This document shows positions 1 through 12,323 of a stretch of 64,000 nucleotides of DNA, piece after piece (the first letter of the stretch is position 1; the number at the start of each line of letters is the position of its first letter). The notes under the pieces were generated by a model, which had not been told where the DNA came from, ran no database searches, and was given only the letters and a program-made list of their open reading frames with translations. This stretch comes from Chamaecyparis obtusa (lineage: Eukaryota > Streptophyta > Pinopsida > Cupressales > Cupressaceae), in the NCBI GenBank assembly GCA_027943335.1, contig BSBK01005147.1, positions 393,501-457,500 of the forward strand. Direction: 5' to 3'. The translations under genes and the position numbers were made by a program.

Positions 1-1400
1 CGTAGATTTCCTTTCAGTTAGGCATTCGCTAACTGAAACCCCAGGTTGGACTAAACACTCAGTGATTCTGTGAATGCCTTGTTTGCGTATTCTACAGACT
101 TAACCATGGTTAAGTTTTCTATTTAGCAATTGAGCAATTTTTCCTTTGGCTGCGCATTCGCTAAAACCTCCAGGGTTAAGCGATCAGTGGGGTCCTAGTT
201 GATGAGATCAATGGTTGTCGTAAGATCTCATAGCATGTGTCAGAGGCTTGCGATCTTATGACAATCATCGATCTTTCCTTTTTCTCAGTGCTTCATGCCT
301 TTGTGGGTCCATTGCCACGGTGTCCTATGTGGAGGTATTTCATTGGTCGAAAGGAGATGACTTGTAATTTGTCAGAGGGCCCGGTTGTGAGTCCTCTTTT
401 GATCTAACGGCTGGTGTATTTTCTCATGAAAAGTGTCAGAAGTTTGTGAACTTAAGACAGCCGTTGATTTCTCCTGGTGATATAATTCTTCATTCAGGCA
501 GGTCCACTGCTACGTGTATACAAATGAAAGCTTCTGATTGGTCCACATAATGATGATTAGGCATATGTCAGTGGGGCCATGTCAGAACACCTGTAGAATG
601 TTAGAAGGATAGAGATCGACGGCTGGCGTGTGTTCTCATGAATGGTGTTAGAGCCATGAGATTATGCACCAACCGTCTATTTTGCCAAGTGTTCAAGCCT
701 CTATCAGGTGGGTCTGATGCCAGGTTAAAGTGATTTGGAGGTTCATGATTGGTTGCTGAGTGCTGACAGGTTATAGGTGGGTCCATTTGTCAAAGGGGTC
801 CTGGTCTAATATAGATCTACGGCTGGTGCAAAGGTGCAAGGTATATTCAGCGGCCATGAGATCATGTGCCTGCCGTTGGATCAGAATCTTATCTTTAGTG
901 GGTCCATCATCAGAAGGCTTGCTGGGGTGTCTGCTGATGGGGCGGTCGAGAATAAATAGAAGATTGACATGTGGAGATGGGCCCAGGGTTAACAAAGTTT
1001 TGGCGGCTTTGATAAGTTCCTTTTGGTCATGTATTCGTGTGATAACATAGCAATGCTCCAGTCGATTTGGCAAATGTGCGAATGTGTGTATTCATAGAAT
1101 CTCAGAATTAATTAGTGAAGCCCTAAAGTTCTTAGTGACCTAGTGATTGTCTTCGATCACCAGTTTGCCAAATGTAGGCCAAATTCTCATGAGTGGTTAA
1201 GGGAGTATTCTGTGAATCAGTGAATAAAGGGATTTCTCTTGTTCGCTTAATGTAACTAGGGTTATTAGAAAGAACCAGCGATTTAGTGAAAAGCCTTGTC
1301 TGCTGAATCGCTTAACCAGACCAGGGTAGGCCAAAGGATTTCATGACTTAGAATTCTTCAGTTGCGTAGTCGCTGAATGACTTAAAGGAGGAAAACTCAA
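1..1400. repeat. Degenerate ~205-bp repeat block flanked by short-motif arrays
   Basis: Four diverged units start near 211, 411, 621 and 821. Each has an ACGGCTGG-like word followed about 45-60 bases later by its inverted partner (CAGCCGTT at 458, CCAACCGTC at 669, TGCCGTTG near 871). GTGGGTCC-like words recur between units (about 303, 498, 706, 777, 900, 1401). The outer parts (1-180 and 1085-1390) are rich in another word family in both orientations: CGCTAACTGAAAC at 28, GATTCAGTGA-like words, GCGATTTAGTGAA near 1289, TGAATCGCTTAAC near 1303 and GTCGCTGAATGACTT near 1368. No coding sequence is evident. It resembles the U3 or leader of a large LTR retrotransposon, which I infer from similar arrays elsewhere in the window. 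Confidence 0.55.
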
Positions 1401-2740
1401 GGTGGGTCTAAATGTGCTGACGTGCTAAAATTTCATTGGTCCTCGTATTGCTGATATGGATTTGAACTTTTCAAAAGGGTTTCATGACCGTTTTAGTATA
1501 GATCTAAGCTGTTCATCTGCTGGGAAACAAAGGATATCGATTGTCGCATTTTAAAATGATTGGCTAGCCGTTAAGTTTTCAAATTCAAATGTGTTTAAGA
1601 GGGTTTTCACCAGTATTTGATTTGCAGGCCGCAAGCGGTGAGGTAACTCAAAAAATTTATATCTCCAGGACATTTGCAGTTGAAAGAAGATGATGAGGAA
1701 GTTTGGGTGGCTGTCATGGGTCGATTCTTGTCTCAGAAAAGTACCAGCTCGAGCATTCATGGGGAGACTTTGTGCAGGAAAGTAGATGAATCTAGGTTGC
1801 TTGTCTGCAGGTTGATGTAGTAAAAGGATGGGCATGCAAACTTGAGGTCTGATCAGCCATATTTGCAGAGTTACATTCATGATCAAACTTGATAGATGTA
1901 GGTTTTATTATTCTAATGTAAAATCCATGAAACCCTAGTTAGGTTTTTTGACTCCTACCTATGTGCAGTTGAGTATGTATATATTGTTTTTTTTGGAGCT
2001 TTTGAGCTCAGAGTTGGACAATTGTAAAAATAATTTTATTTTTCTTAAGGGTCATCTATGGTATCATCTCTACCCTCTAGCTTATACAATTGTGTTTTTC
2101 CCATTGATCATTCAGATATTGCAGAGGTATTTTGTGACAATCCTTCATGTCCCTATGCTTCCTTGTTTGGGTCATCTCTTATTGGATCAAGTATATGTAT
2201 GTTTTTTTAATGACAACTTAGGGTTCCTAATCCCTCTTACTTTCTATAACTGTGTGTGTTATTATGTTTGATCTAATTTAGATGCTTTTATGGGTATACT
2301 CCAGCCCCCTAACAATCTTGTCTCAATCCTACACCGAGTTGCAAAAGTGAATGTCTGCTTGCATGTCATAAATTGTGTCTTATGTTCAAACCCTTCTATG
2401 AAATACTTATGAAAGCCTATTCAGTAAGTTGTGACCTACTAGACCTAAGCCTTTTATTGATTTCATTCCTCTATACTGAGATCCAAACCCTAATTTTAGT
2501 GCATCACCTAGTAGGTAGTTTTCTTTCTAGTCATTTCCTTTTAAGCACTCCTTCTATCCCTTTCCCTCAGAAGATTTAATTTTCATGTCTAAAAGAAAAT
2601 TAAGGTGATTATTCAAGAGGAACCGGCCTAGAACCTAGAGGTCTCATCTCAATTAGCATAGGTTGCACAACCTGGAGATGATTCCCATGTTATACTAGGT
2701 TATCAAGACTACAAGAGCTTGAGACAAAGGCACAAACTTA
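1401..2740. other. Unassigned stretch, probably the interior of a degraded retroelement
   Basis: T-rich on the plus strand with no ORF that resembles a known family and no clear RNA gene. It lies upstream of a plus-strand ORF remnant, polypurine tract and LTR, so it is probably decayed interior sequence of that element. I see nothing more specific. Confidence 0.3.
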
Positions 2741-3202
2741 GTGTATAACACATTGAAGATAGGTCAAGAATCCTTGAAGGAGTTTGTAGCTAAGGGAAGG
2801 AAGATCATTGCAGATTGTATGAACCAAGATAGGCTAACTGTTGATCACTACAAGAAAATTCAGGAAGTAGAAGCAATGATTGAAAATGTAAGAAAATTAG
2901 TTGAAGATTGCTCCACTAATGTGAACATGTGAAAAAATGTATACTAGGGGTAGATAGACAAAATAGAAAAGGGTAAGAAGGAAATGTCTAAGTTAAGGGA
3001 AAGGAAAACACATCTAAAAAATGCTCTTGCACCCTCTCTAGATGTACTTAATCAGAACATCAAGGAGATCGATGCCACTATGGTGACATATGATAAAGGT
3101 CCGAGTAAAAACTTTGAAAAGGTGGAGAAGCTAGCATATGCCTTATGCACCCATCTACAGACTATCAATGCACTGATAGCATTTTGGAAGCAAGAGATCT
3201 AG
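2741..3202 (+). pseudogene. Helical ORF remnant upstream of an LTR
   Basis: Two short open stretches (2741-2932 and 2984-3202) lie in the same frame and are separated only by a TGA (2930) and two TAG codons (2945, 2951), so they were one reading frame of at least 150 codons. The product is Lys/Glu-rich and looks helical or coiled-coil forming, with no catalytic motif. It sits 240 bases upstream of a polypurine tract and LTR on the same strand, the place where retroelements carry the end of pol or an additional ORF. I do not recognise the family. Confidence 0.4.
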
Positions 3203-3443
3203 AACTTGTAGATTGCTTATCCAGATGTACTTTCTTTTTAAGTACTTGTACATACACTTTTTGAGCACCTTTGTCATTAATCTCAAAGGGGAGTATTGTA
3301 TGTAGAATATGGAGTATTATATATGATGTAAAGAAGAAGTATAGTATAGAGTATAAGGGATATATAAGTAAGAGTATATATTAAAGAATTTTGTATAAGG
3401 GTACCGTTAGTAACTTTTCCATATTGCTTTGTTTTCATTAATG

Positions 3444-3456
3444 AAAAAGGGGGAGA
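3444..3456 (+). other. Polypurine tract
   Basis: A run of A and G (AAAAAGGGGGAGA) lies immediately before the LTR start TGTTGGC at 3458, the expected position and composition of the plus-strand primer of an LTR retrotransposon. Confidence 0.7.
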
Positions 3457-3457
3457 T

Positions 3458-4571
3458 TGTTGGCAAGTTGACTATACTATTGTATATGAATAGATATAGT
3501 GTTGTCATTATGGCAACAAAATCTAATAGAGTTTTGTAGTCAGCGCACATTATCATAAGGTCAGAATATGGCTAAGTATAGAAGACTAGATAGTTAGCAG
3601 AGTACCAGTAGATCAGAGCGTCAACGCACATGCGTATGAGCAAGTTATGGTATGCACCCTTGAATTTAAGCTGGTAAGTGTGTGTTCATGCTAAGTCTAA
3701 GAGCACATGATCAGATGAGATAGTATGATGAAGATACAGTCAGTTGAAGTGGTACAAACAGTGAACACCATAATAGAACAGAGTATGTAGCCGACTGTTA
3801 GTATTTTGATTAGTGGTTATAATAATGTTTTGTAAAGGCTATGCACCTATTGTAATTAGGTTGTAGACATGTAAACATCTTTTTTTGTAAACACTCTTGA
3901 GCCAATTCACTTGGAAGCGTTGTATGTAATCGATTATAGGTTGACCTAGTTAATTGTTTTGTTAGCGCATATAAATATAAAATGCACCTTTGTAATAATG
4001 TACGGAAGTGGATATAGATATAAGATAAGCAGAGTAGAGATATGAAAAGTGAAGATAGAATGATTTAGGGCTTTACAAGGGGCTAAAGAATCAACGCACA
4101 AAAGGAACTGATCAGACAAGCAGTGTCACAGCAACAGTTCATCCAATAGATATAGTGTGTATCTGAGATCAGAAGGTTGTAGCCTTCACCATTTGAGCAG
4201 TGAGCTCTAGGATAGTGTATCCCCACCCCTAATAGGGTTATTGTAAAAGACTCCTAACAGGGTTTGACCTTTGACTAGGTCTCTGTACTATAAGAATTGT
4301 AAAGAACAATTCCTAACACGGTTGCAGATCTTCTAAAAAGGATCATAAAACACTAGTGCAGTTCTTAGTGGGTGTCAATTCCCACTAGGGTTTTTACCTA
4401 TTTGGGTTTCCGTGTAACCATATTGGTGTTATGTGTTGTGATTGTTTATCTTGTTTACTTTGATGTTCATATCAATACTTAAGCAATCAAGTTAAGATTC
4501 AAGAATTAAGAAATTATAAAGATATAGTGAACATTGATTCACCCCCCCTCTCAGTGTTCCCAATCCTTACA
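3458..4571 (+). repeat. 3' LTR of a truncated LTR retrotransposon (about 1.1 kb)
   Basis: Begins TGTTGGC directly after a polypurine tract and ends ...CTTACA at 4571, giving canonical TG...CA termini. Near the end is a C-run followed by CTCTCAGTG, a pattern often seen at the ends of plant LTRs. No matching 5' LTR is present, so only the 3' part of the element remains or the other copy lies upstream of the window. Superfamily is unresolved; nothing supports an integrase or RT here. Confidence 0.6.
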
Positions 4572-7045
4572 TTAAATGTTGTTTACTTTTTTCTTTTTCA
4601 AATCCATTTGAAAATCACCCCTTCGATGTCAAAAACATTAGTCGACTCCACTAAATTTTTTTGTTTCTAAACAAATAGCTATTGAACCTCTTCAAATTAG
4701 AATTGAGAGTAGCCTAGAATGTGCAACCTCTGATGATGAGAGTAATGATTGCTGTTTATATCTTCCATTAATGAAATTTGTAATAATAATAACCTCATTA
4801 GAAGAAGGAGAAAACTCCTTGATGATTTAATAAACCATTCTTCTCAAACCAATCTCCTCTCTTGAACAAAATGAGATTCAACATCACGAGGTTGTACATC
4901 CTCTGCTCCTTTCAAATTTGGCGTATAATCACTTTTCTAAAAACTTCAACTGGTAAACTTTAATAAAATAATTTTACTTTAATTTTTGAAAATGTATCAA
5001 ACTAATTGATGGATCTCTGCAATTTGGTACAAGAGCACACTTTTATATAAAGAATCATGGGAAATAGTATACCTGTTGGGTTACTCATTCCATTGAGAAA
5101 TATAAAATTTTGAAGTAGGCTTTTGGCTGACTTTTATCTTTTGTGTAGATAACAAGATGAAGAATTCCCTCTAGTTTTGAGCAGTTAAAAATACCAAATG
5201 AATAGGTGGAAATTTGAAAAATGGCATAAGTGTTCACTCTAGTATAGATAATTGTAGAAAAAAATCTTTTTGATGTGGGGGTCACCCGAGTAAACAATTT
5301 TGATTCACATAAAAGGCCAGTCAAAATGGGTATTGACATCACTAATGACAAAACATTAAAAGTTGCATTTGTTTTGGGTAATAAGAAACTATCAAATGAA
5401 TTCATAGGACTATGAAAATTGGTAAGGAGATATAATATTATGGGGATAATTTGGAGTAACCATTGGTTTCACTAGATTTTCTTTGGGTATTGAGATATCA
5501 AGCTCCGAAAAGTGGCTCCTTATGCTTTTTGTTAGTGTGAAAAAACAATGAGTTGTCTTAGGGCACAAAAACTAACTACACCAAATATTTATCCCAAGGG
5601 TCTACAATTTTCCACATATGTTAATTTAGGATATATAAAGATTCTTGCAAAACCTATTGTCACAAGGATCAATCATGACCTTTGACTATCCTCATTCCTC
5701 ATCATCATTTATTTATTGAATGAGGAAATGTTGCTCTTCATTTGTAGTGCACGATAGAGGTTTTAAGGAGTTAGCAAGTACAACAACATAACTTTCCATA
5801 TGGGTCTTTTATCAATTAAGGGATATTTTTAGAATGAAAATGGAAAATTTCCCTTAGTTTGACTATGTACTTCTTAATTCCTTACAACATCAAATTAACC
5901 ATTCAAACCCATTGTATCTGCACATTAGATGTTAGAATTGTATAGTACATGGAATATTATGATCCCTCAATGTTGTTTAAGAGGTACTTCTTCCGCAAGA
6001 AAAAAATATCCAGATTTCCCTTTTCCACAACTAACAAGTAAAATGGATGCTCTTTCCCTCTCTCAAATGCTATCCTGTAAGGAAGTGCATTATTTGTAGT
6101 TGTAGTAAAAGTTTGAAAAATTTCAAGATCCCTAGGAACATAGGATATAACTGCAATATATTCCTTCTAGGAAGAAGAATTAGTTTTATTTATTTTGAAC
6201 TTTAATCAAAATGGTCTAGTGTGAGTTTTGGACTGTGAGCTATGGTTTTCATATTCACAAAAATAGTTTAGAACTTCAGAATTGTAAAGAATAGTTCTCA
6301 AAATGGTCTAAAGTTCCCAAACACTTTACTTGGTCCTTCTTCCGCATTGCTAATGAATCTTGAAAGGTTTTAGAATTTAAGAAGTTTTCCCAAAGGGGTA
6401 GAAGTCATAGACAAGGAAATATAGTTTAAGTGTCTCTACATGAGACATGTAGGAGATAACTGAAACCTATGAAATATTAAAAATCTCAAATGAAATACTA
6501 GATGATGCACTAGATTCTACAAATATTCCTTTGATAGTGCTTCCAATCTAGAATATTCTACTTTAAAGACATTTCCTTTTAGACATTTATTTTTTCAGAT
6601 ACAAATTATGCTTAATAGAGGAAAGGGAATAGAGTAGGAAGAAATGAACCGTGCCTGGAATTAGTCTAAAGTAACTAGTTGGTTGTTGAGGCTTCTATTT
6701 CAACTGCAAACTTATTAATAGAGCTCCTCCTCACTTTGTTCTTCTTACAAATAGCAGCTTGTTCAACAAAAATAATAGCCAAAAACCATAATAATTATGC
6801 TCTTCAAAACCTATCACATTTCATTTTTACTCCATCCTACTTCAAGAATTGGTCTCCCTCAAATGCATGCATTTCCTTTAATTTTAGTTTCATTTTATTT
6901 AATTTCAAAAGCAGTTATCTCTTGTATGCATAATGAACATTGACAACAACTTGTATCAAATGTCATCCAAGCTATATGTTTCTATATCATTTACTCGCAT
7001 CATAGATAAAATATAATTTTTTCCTTTTCAATTGACAACAATAAT
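4572..7045. other. AT-rich unassigned DNA
   Basis: No ORF with a recognisable domain, no RNA gene and no clear repeat against the rest of the window. The last five bases (ATAAT, 7041-7045) are the target-site duplication of element A, so this sequence formerly continued at 18089. Confidence 0.5.
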
Positions 7046-7716
7046 TGACGCAAGAGAGGATGGGGAGAGGGGCCCAAAGACACACCCTAACCCAATCCAC
7101 CTTGCAGAGATCACATGCGGAAGAAAAAACACACAACGGTGAGAGAGAGAATGCAGATACTTTCATATATTACTTCAATTTTATTCATACATGCTAGGCT
7201 GTAAGGCCTTCCCGGTTTAGGCCAGATATTAAATCAATTACAAAAGTCCTCCAACATGCGAGGATCTGCCAACAATCTCTAATTTTCCATCTTCTATCCC
7301 CCAAAAATACTCCCTAAACTCTAACCAAACAACTATATTTATACAAGAAGCTACCGAATCAAGTCGGCCTTTAGATCCACCATTAGCAGAAGGAACAACT
7401 GGATCTAGCTCCACACACTTCCCAATGATAGATACCAACATTAAATCCATGACCCAAATTAAATGTATAAGTAGGCCTCAACATAAATCCAAAATAAATG
7501 ACTCAGTAAGAAAGGAAACCGAGCGCTAGACAAGCATCATTGAGCGCCAGGGAAATTCACTAAGTGAAAAAGAGATAACCAACCAACACCGATTAACCAA
7601 GGAAACTGAGTAACACAGAACCAACTTGGTCAAACAAGGAACCAAGCAACACAAAAAACTTCAAACATCTTTTTGGTGACACAGGATTGCCAAGGACTCA
7701 AGATGCTCCAGCATCA
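7046..7716 (-). repeat. Element A 3' LTR
   Basis: On the minus strand it runs from TGATGCTGGAGC to ...CTTGCGTCA and matches 17428-18083 throughout, with scattered substitutions and small indels. A minus-strand TATA-like word (TATAAATATAG, near 7335-7345) and a downstream AATAAA fit a promoter and polyadenylation region. Confidence 0.85.
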
Positions 7717-7767
7717 GACATCGGGGGTTATTTGAAATAATTCTTCAAATCATGAAATAGGCATGAT

Positions 7768-8486
7768 TCAAGCTGCATCCAACTCAGATTGTGAAATCAA
7801 TGCACTATCTTCAATTGGTCTATTCTTCCACTTTACCAGATATTCCATATACTATTTTCCTCTTGTACTTCTGCCAATTCTTTGTTCCAAAATCTACTCA
7901 ACTTCTTCAAGTTGTTTCTTAGGATAATCCATCGGTACTGTCATGTCTTCATTAGGTTCATGATACTCATACAAATCAGCAATGTTTCAAATATAGGTGA
8001 TATATCCATGTCATCAGGTAACTCAATCTCATATGCATTTCCACTATCAAATTTCCTCATTATCTTGCAAAGTCCAAACTTCTTCATTTTTAGCTTCCCA
8101 TATGTTCCAACAGGAAATTGAGCTTTCTTCAAATGAATCATTACTTCATCATCGACTGTAAGAGTCTTATGTCTTCTTGATCTATTGGCTTTGTCTTTGT
8201 ATTTATGATTACTTACTTCCAACTTATGTCTCACATCTTCATGAAACATCTTCATGTACTCAACAAACTTCACTCCTTCAACACTTCTCTTTCTTTCATC
8301 AGCAATATCCCTCAAGTCAAATATACCTCTCGGTTGTATGCCATTTACAATCTCAAAAGGTGTTTTTCCAGTATTCCTATTCACTGAATTATTGTATGAA
8401 AAGTTTTCTTGTGCCAACATAGAATCCCAATTACTTGGTGTGTCTCCAACTAAATATATCAAAAGATTTCCCAAACTTCTATTCAC
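7768..8486 (-). pseudogene. Element A integrase C-terminus with chromodomain (broken)
   Basis: The 7941-8486 frame holds the end of the integrase core and the basic C-terminal region, including a GTYGKLKMKKFGLCKI stretch typical of plant gypsy integrases. A one-base shift near 7985 moves the frame. The continuation (7980 down to 7768) reads DLYEYHEP, then ILEQRIGRSTRGK and MEYLVKWKN, the chromodomain signature with its aromatic and basic positions. Stops interrupt it near 7895 (TAG), 7853 (TAG) and 7768 (TGA). In the family the chromodomain is thought to steer integration toward marked chromatin. This copy is non-functional. Confidence 0.82.
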
Positions 8487-8495
8487 AACTTCTGT

Positions 8496-9056
8496 CTATC
8501 CATCAGTTTGTGGGTGAAATGTAGAACTATATTTCAACTCGGTGCCAAACTTTCTCCAAAGGGTCTTCCAAAAGTATCCAACAAATTTACTGTCTCGGTC
8601 AGAGATAATACTCCTTAGTAATCCATGCAATCTAACAATTTCCTTAAAGAAAAGATCTGCTATATGTACTGCATCTGATGTCTTTCTACAAGGTATAAAA
8701 TGTGCCATTTTAGAAAATCTATCCACAACAACAAATATAGAATCATTACCTCTTACTATCTTCGGTAAGCCAAGAACAAAATCCATACTGATGTCACTCT
8801 AAGGTTTCTCAGGAACATAAATCAGTGTATACAATCTAGTATTCTGACTTACTCCTTTTGCAACTTGACAAATTACACAACTTTTCACAAATTTCTGAAC
8901 ATCTTCATACAATTGTGGCCAAAAGTATTTCTCCTTAAGCAAATTCAATGTCTTATCAACTCCAAAATGTCCAGCCAAACCACTACTATGTTTCTCCTTT
9001 ATCAAATTAGTTCTCATTGCTCCTCTCGGTATACACAACTGAATACCCTTAAACAA
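8496..9056 (-). pseudogene. Element A integrase: zinc-binding domain and catalytic core
   Basis: Two adjoining frames. 8799-9056 has the H-H-C-C zinc-binding pattern (HSSGLAGHFGVDKT then KSCVICQVAKG). 8496-8786 has the RNase H-fold core with the second catalytic Asp in IISDRDSKF and FHPQTDG, just short of the Glu, which lies in the next frame. A stop near 8799 separates the halves. The order follows RNase H, as in Ty3/gypsy elements. Confidence 0.85.
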
Positions 9057-9287
9057 GATACCACCTTGAATAAAATATTCATCCTATTTAGTACTTGGTT
9101 GGTCTTGAATAGGTGCTCTACACTTTCTCCACGACTTAGAAAAATCAGGATCAAATTCATAAGAATCTTTCATGTCATCAAAGCCAAGAACTTAAATTTT
9201 CATCTCGGTCATCAAAGTTCTTCTACTTAATGCATCAACAACTCGGTTAGTGACTCCACTTTTATGGTTTATCATAAATGTAAAACT

Positions 9288-9695
9288 CTACAAATACTCA
9301 ACCCATTTCATGTGTCTCTGATTCAACTTATTATGACTACCCAAATATTGTAAAGCCTTATGACCGGTATACAACACAAATTCACTTGGTATCAAATAAT
9401 GTCTCCATTTCTTCAATGCTTGAACAATAGCATATAATTCTTGATCATACACAAAATATTTCCTTTTTGCATCATTCAAATTCTCAGTAAACAAAGCAAC
9501 AGGTTTACCTTCTTGTCTCAATATAGCTCCTATTGCACTACCACTTGCATCACATTCCACTTGAAATACCTTATTGAAATCAAGCAATTCCAAAAAAGGC
9601 AATTCAACAACCTTCTGCTTCAAAGTCTCAAAATTTTTATCAAATCCATGTGTCCACTTGAATTCTCTTTTGTCTCCTCTCATAGTCTCAGTCAT
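9288..9695 (-). pseudogene. Element A RNase H
   Basis: The frame begins with the RT-RNase H connection and then FQVECDASGSAIGAILRQ, where the Asp of DAS is the first catalytic residue. YDQELYAIVQALKKWRHYL supplies the Glu, and HKALQYL follows in place of the usual TDH..L (TGH here), so one acidic residue is replaced. It lies directly downstream of RT with a stop between. Confidence 0.85.
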
Positions 9696-9734
9696 AGCAT
9701 TACAAATTGAACTAAAATTCCTAATGAACTTTTG

Positions 9735-10301
9735 TTAAAAACTTTCCAAACCATGAAATGATCTTACCTCACTAGCATTCTTAGGTGTAGGCCAATTTAA
9801 AATAGCTTCAACCTTTTCAGGATCCATTTTCAAACCATCAGCTGAAATCACAAATTCCAAATACACAATCTCCTCTTTCATGAATGAACATTTTTTCAGA
9901 TTTATTAGCAACTTTTCTTCTTTCAATCTCTGCAATACTTGTTTAATATGCAACAAATGTTCTTCTCTGGTCTTACTGAATATCAAAATGTCATCAAGAT
10001 ATACAATCACAAATTTACCCATGAATTTCTTCAAAAATTCATTCATTAATCTCATAAAAGTACTTGGTGCATTAGTTAAACCAAAAGGAATAACCAACCA
10101 CTCATACAAACCTTCTTTTGTCTTGAAATAAATCTTCCATTCATCACCTTCTCTAATTCTAATTTGATGATATCCACTTTTCAAATCAATTTTGGTAAAA
10201 TCCTTTGCTTCAGTCAAACTATCCATTATGTCATCCATTCTTGGTATAGGAAACCTATATTTCACTGTTATCTTGTTAGTTTCTCTGGAATCAGTACACA
10301 T
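9735..10301 (-). pseudogene. Element A reverse transcriptase
   Basis: Contains the RT core in order: [27 protein letters not shown] (first catalytic Asp), [16 protein letters not shown], then [10 protein letters not shown] with the YLDD active site, and the connection [15 protein letters not shown]. The N-terminal fingers are cut by a stop before 10301; the preceding 100 codons lie in another frame toward 10440. It would copy the element RNA into DNA inside virus-like particles. This copy is broken. Confidence 0.9.
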
Positions 10302-10400
10302 TCACCACTCTCCATTCTTCTTAGGTGCCAATACAACAGGTATTGCACAAGGACTCAAACTTTCTCTGATCAAACCTTTCTACAACAATTCTTGAATCTG

Positions 10401-11087
10401 TCAGTTCAATTCCTGATTCTCGGTAGGTGTCAACTGATGTGGTGCCTTATTTGGTAAACTAGCTCCAGGAATAAGATCCATGCAATGATCAATGATTCTC
10501 TTTGGTGGCAAACCATCAGGTACATTATCAGAAATGATTTCACTATACTTGGTGAGTAACTTATCAATCTCTTCAGGGACACTATCCTCTGTTTTCTTAC
10601 TTGGTTTGTTAGGAATCACATCAAAACATACATCATTCTTCTTCAAATCTTTAACAAACTTTGTTCCTTCCATCAAGAAAACTTTCACAAATGTGCAAAC
10701 ATTACTAACAAGTTCTTCAATCAAAGGTAACAAGATTTGTCTTCTCCCATCAGCCCAAATAGTATATTTATGCAATCTCCCATCATATATAGCATGTCTA
10801 TCATATTGCCAAGGTCTACCCAACAAAATATGACAACAATCCATAGGTATGACATCACATAGCACCTTATCATAGTACTTTCCAATTTTCAAATTCACAT
10901 AACATTGTTCACTTACCAAGAGTGTATGCTCATCTTTGATCCATGAAATTTGATAGGGCTTTGGATGTTCCAACCTTTTCAACTGCAACTTTGTGACCAT
11001 TTCCTTAGATGCCAGATTCTTTGAGCTACCACTGTCAATGATTACCTTCCAAACTTCATCAGAAACTCTACATCTGGTCTTGAACAA
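10401..11087 (-). pseudogene. Element A aspartic protease and RT N-terminal linker
   Basis: VIIDSGSSKNLASKEMV carries the D-S-G catalytic motif of retropepsins, and CHILLGRPWQYDRHAIYDG is the conserved C-terminal hydrophobic-GRPW motif of gypsy proteases. The rest is linker ending in PNKAPHQLTPTENQEL, the usual entry to the gypsy RT domain. Confidence 0.86.
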
Positions 11088-11166
11088 ACTTTTGCTTACC
11101 AGATCTTATTATTTTCACTCCAAAGTGCTCTCCTTACCATCAAGTTATTTTCATTCTCAGGTTCAT

Positions 11167-12189
11167 TCAGTGATTCTTCTTGCACCAAAGTCTACTATTA
11201 CCGACCTTCTTATTTGCATGTGTACACTCAAATGATCTATGTTCTTCTCCACAATTGTAACAAGTTCCTCGGAAACCACCTTTATTATATCCACCTCGGT
11301 AGTTACTGCCTCTGCCTCTAGATGAACTTTCACCTTTCCACTCGGTCTTGCCTTTATCCAGAGTTGTCTTTTTAGGTTTAGATCTACTGTTTTCACCATA
11401 AGATCTACCTCTTCCACTAGGGAATCTACCACCTTTACCTCTTTGTCTTTGCTCATGTCTCTTGTTCAATTTCTCCTGAGCTTTCAATGCAAATTGATAA
11501 GCTTCTTCAATGTTCTCCAATTTGACCAAACTAATTTCTTCTTGGATGGAAACTCTCAAACCATTCAGGTATCTAGCAATTCTTTCCACACCATCTTCAT
11601 GATGTCCATATCTGATTTCTAATCTATAGAATTCCTCAGTATATTCTTTTATCGAGCTATCTTTCTACTTCAAACTTTGCATTCACCTAACTAGGTTAAT
11701 TTGATAATCACAAGGTAAGAATTTCCCTTTCAATTTATTCACCATTTTATTCCATACCTTGATTTTGTCTTTGCCTTTCATCTTTCTGTCTAGATGCAGA
11801 TGTTCCCACCACAAGGATGCATGACTCTTCAACTCTGTGCTTGTAATTTTCACCTTCTTTTCCTTAGGTACATTTTCATATTCAAAATACTTTTCCATCT
11901 CAGTTATCCAATCCACCAATTCATCAGAATCCAATTTTCCACTATGCTCAAGAGGATTAAAGTGTGGTGTAGACTTCAACTTTGTCAAAGCTTTCAAAAA
12001 TATTTCCTCACCTTGATCCATCACCGGTACATGTTCTACATTACCTTATTCTTCCTCAATTTCATCATCACTAACATCTTCAAGATGTCTTCCTCTTCTT
12101 TGGGCTGTTTCGACAACTTCTAGTCTAGCAGCAAGTTGTCTCAACATGTCTTCCAATCCTGGATCCGCATCTCTCCTCCCATGAACCAT
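11167..12189 (-). pseudogene. Element A gag (capsid and nucleocapsid), frameshifted
   Basis: An ATG at 12187-12189 starts a frame that is stopped by TAA at 12046 and then continues through 11683 with the Retrotrans_gag core (WITEMEKYFEYENVP, ASLWWEHL). After a shift, 11589-11167 encodes ARYLNGLRVSIQEEI, a Gly/Arg/Ser-rich basic stretch and a zinc knuckle CYNCGEEHRSFEC. The knuckle has three residues between Cys2 and His instead of four, so one residue of the normal CX2CX4HX4C spacing is missing. Gag packages the element RNA. Confidence 0.83.
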
Positions 12190-12311
12190 CTTGAAACCCT
12201 CTGCAATTGTAGGCCAGATCACAATATGTTACCCCACAAAAATTCAACTAGGGTTTGACAAGAAGGAACCCTCAAACCTAGATTCGCAAACCTAGATCCA
12301 GATCTAACCTC

Positions 12312-12323
12312 GCTCTGATACCA
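12312..12323 (-). other. Element A primer-binding site (tRNA-iMet)
   Basis: On the minus strand the sequence is TGGTATCAGAGC, the complement of the 3' end of plant initiator tRNA-Met and a very common plant PBS. It lies 5 bases from the LTR edge (TTGCA ending at 12329) and about 120 bases upstream of the gag ATG. Confidence 0.9.

Noticed and set aside
6679..6933. Plus-strand 84-codon ORF as a small membrane protein
   Set aside because: Single short hydrophobic frame in AT-rich DNA, with no motif, promoter or neighbours to support it.
9441..12123. Several plus-strand ORFs of 80-110 codons (for example 10492-10833, 11794-12123)
   Set aside because: They lie antisense to gag-pol domains of element A, show no domain of their own, and are shadows of a once-coding strand.
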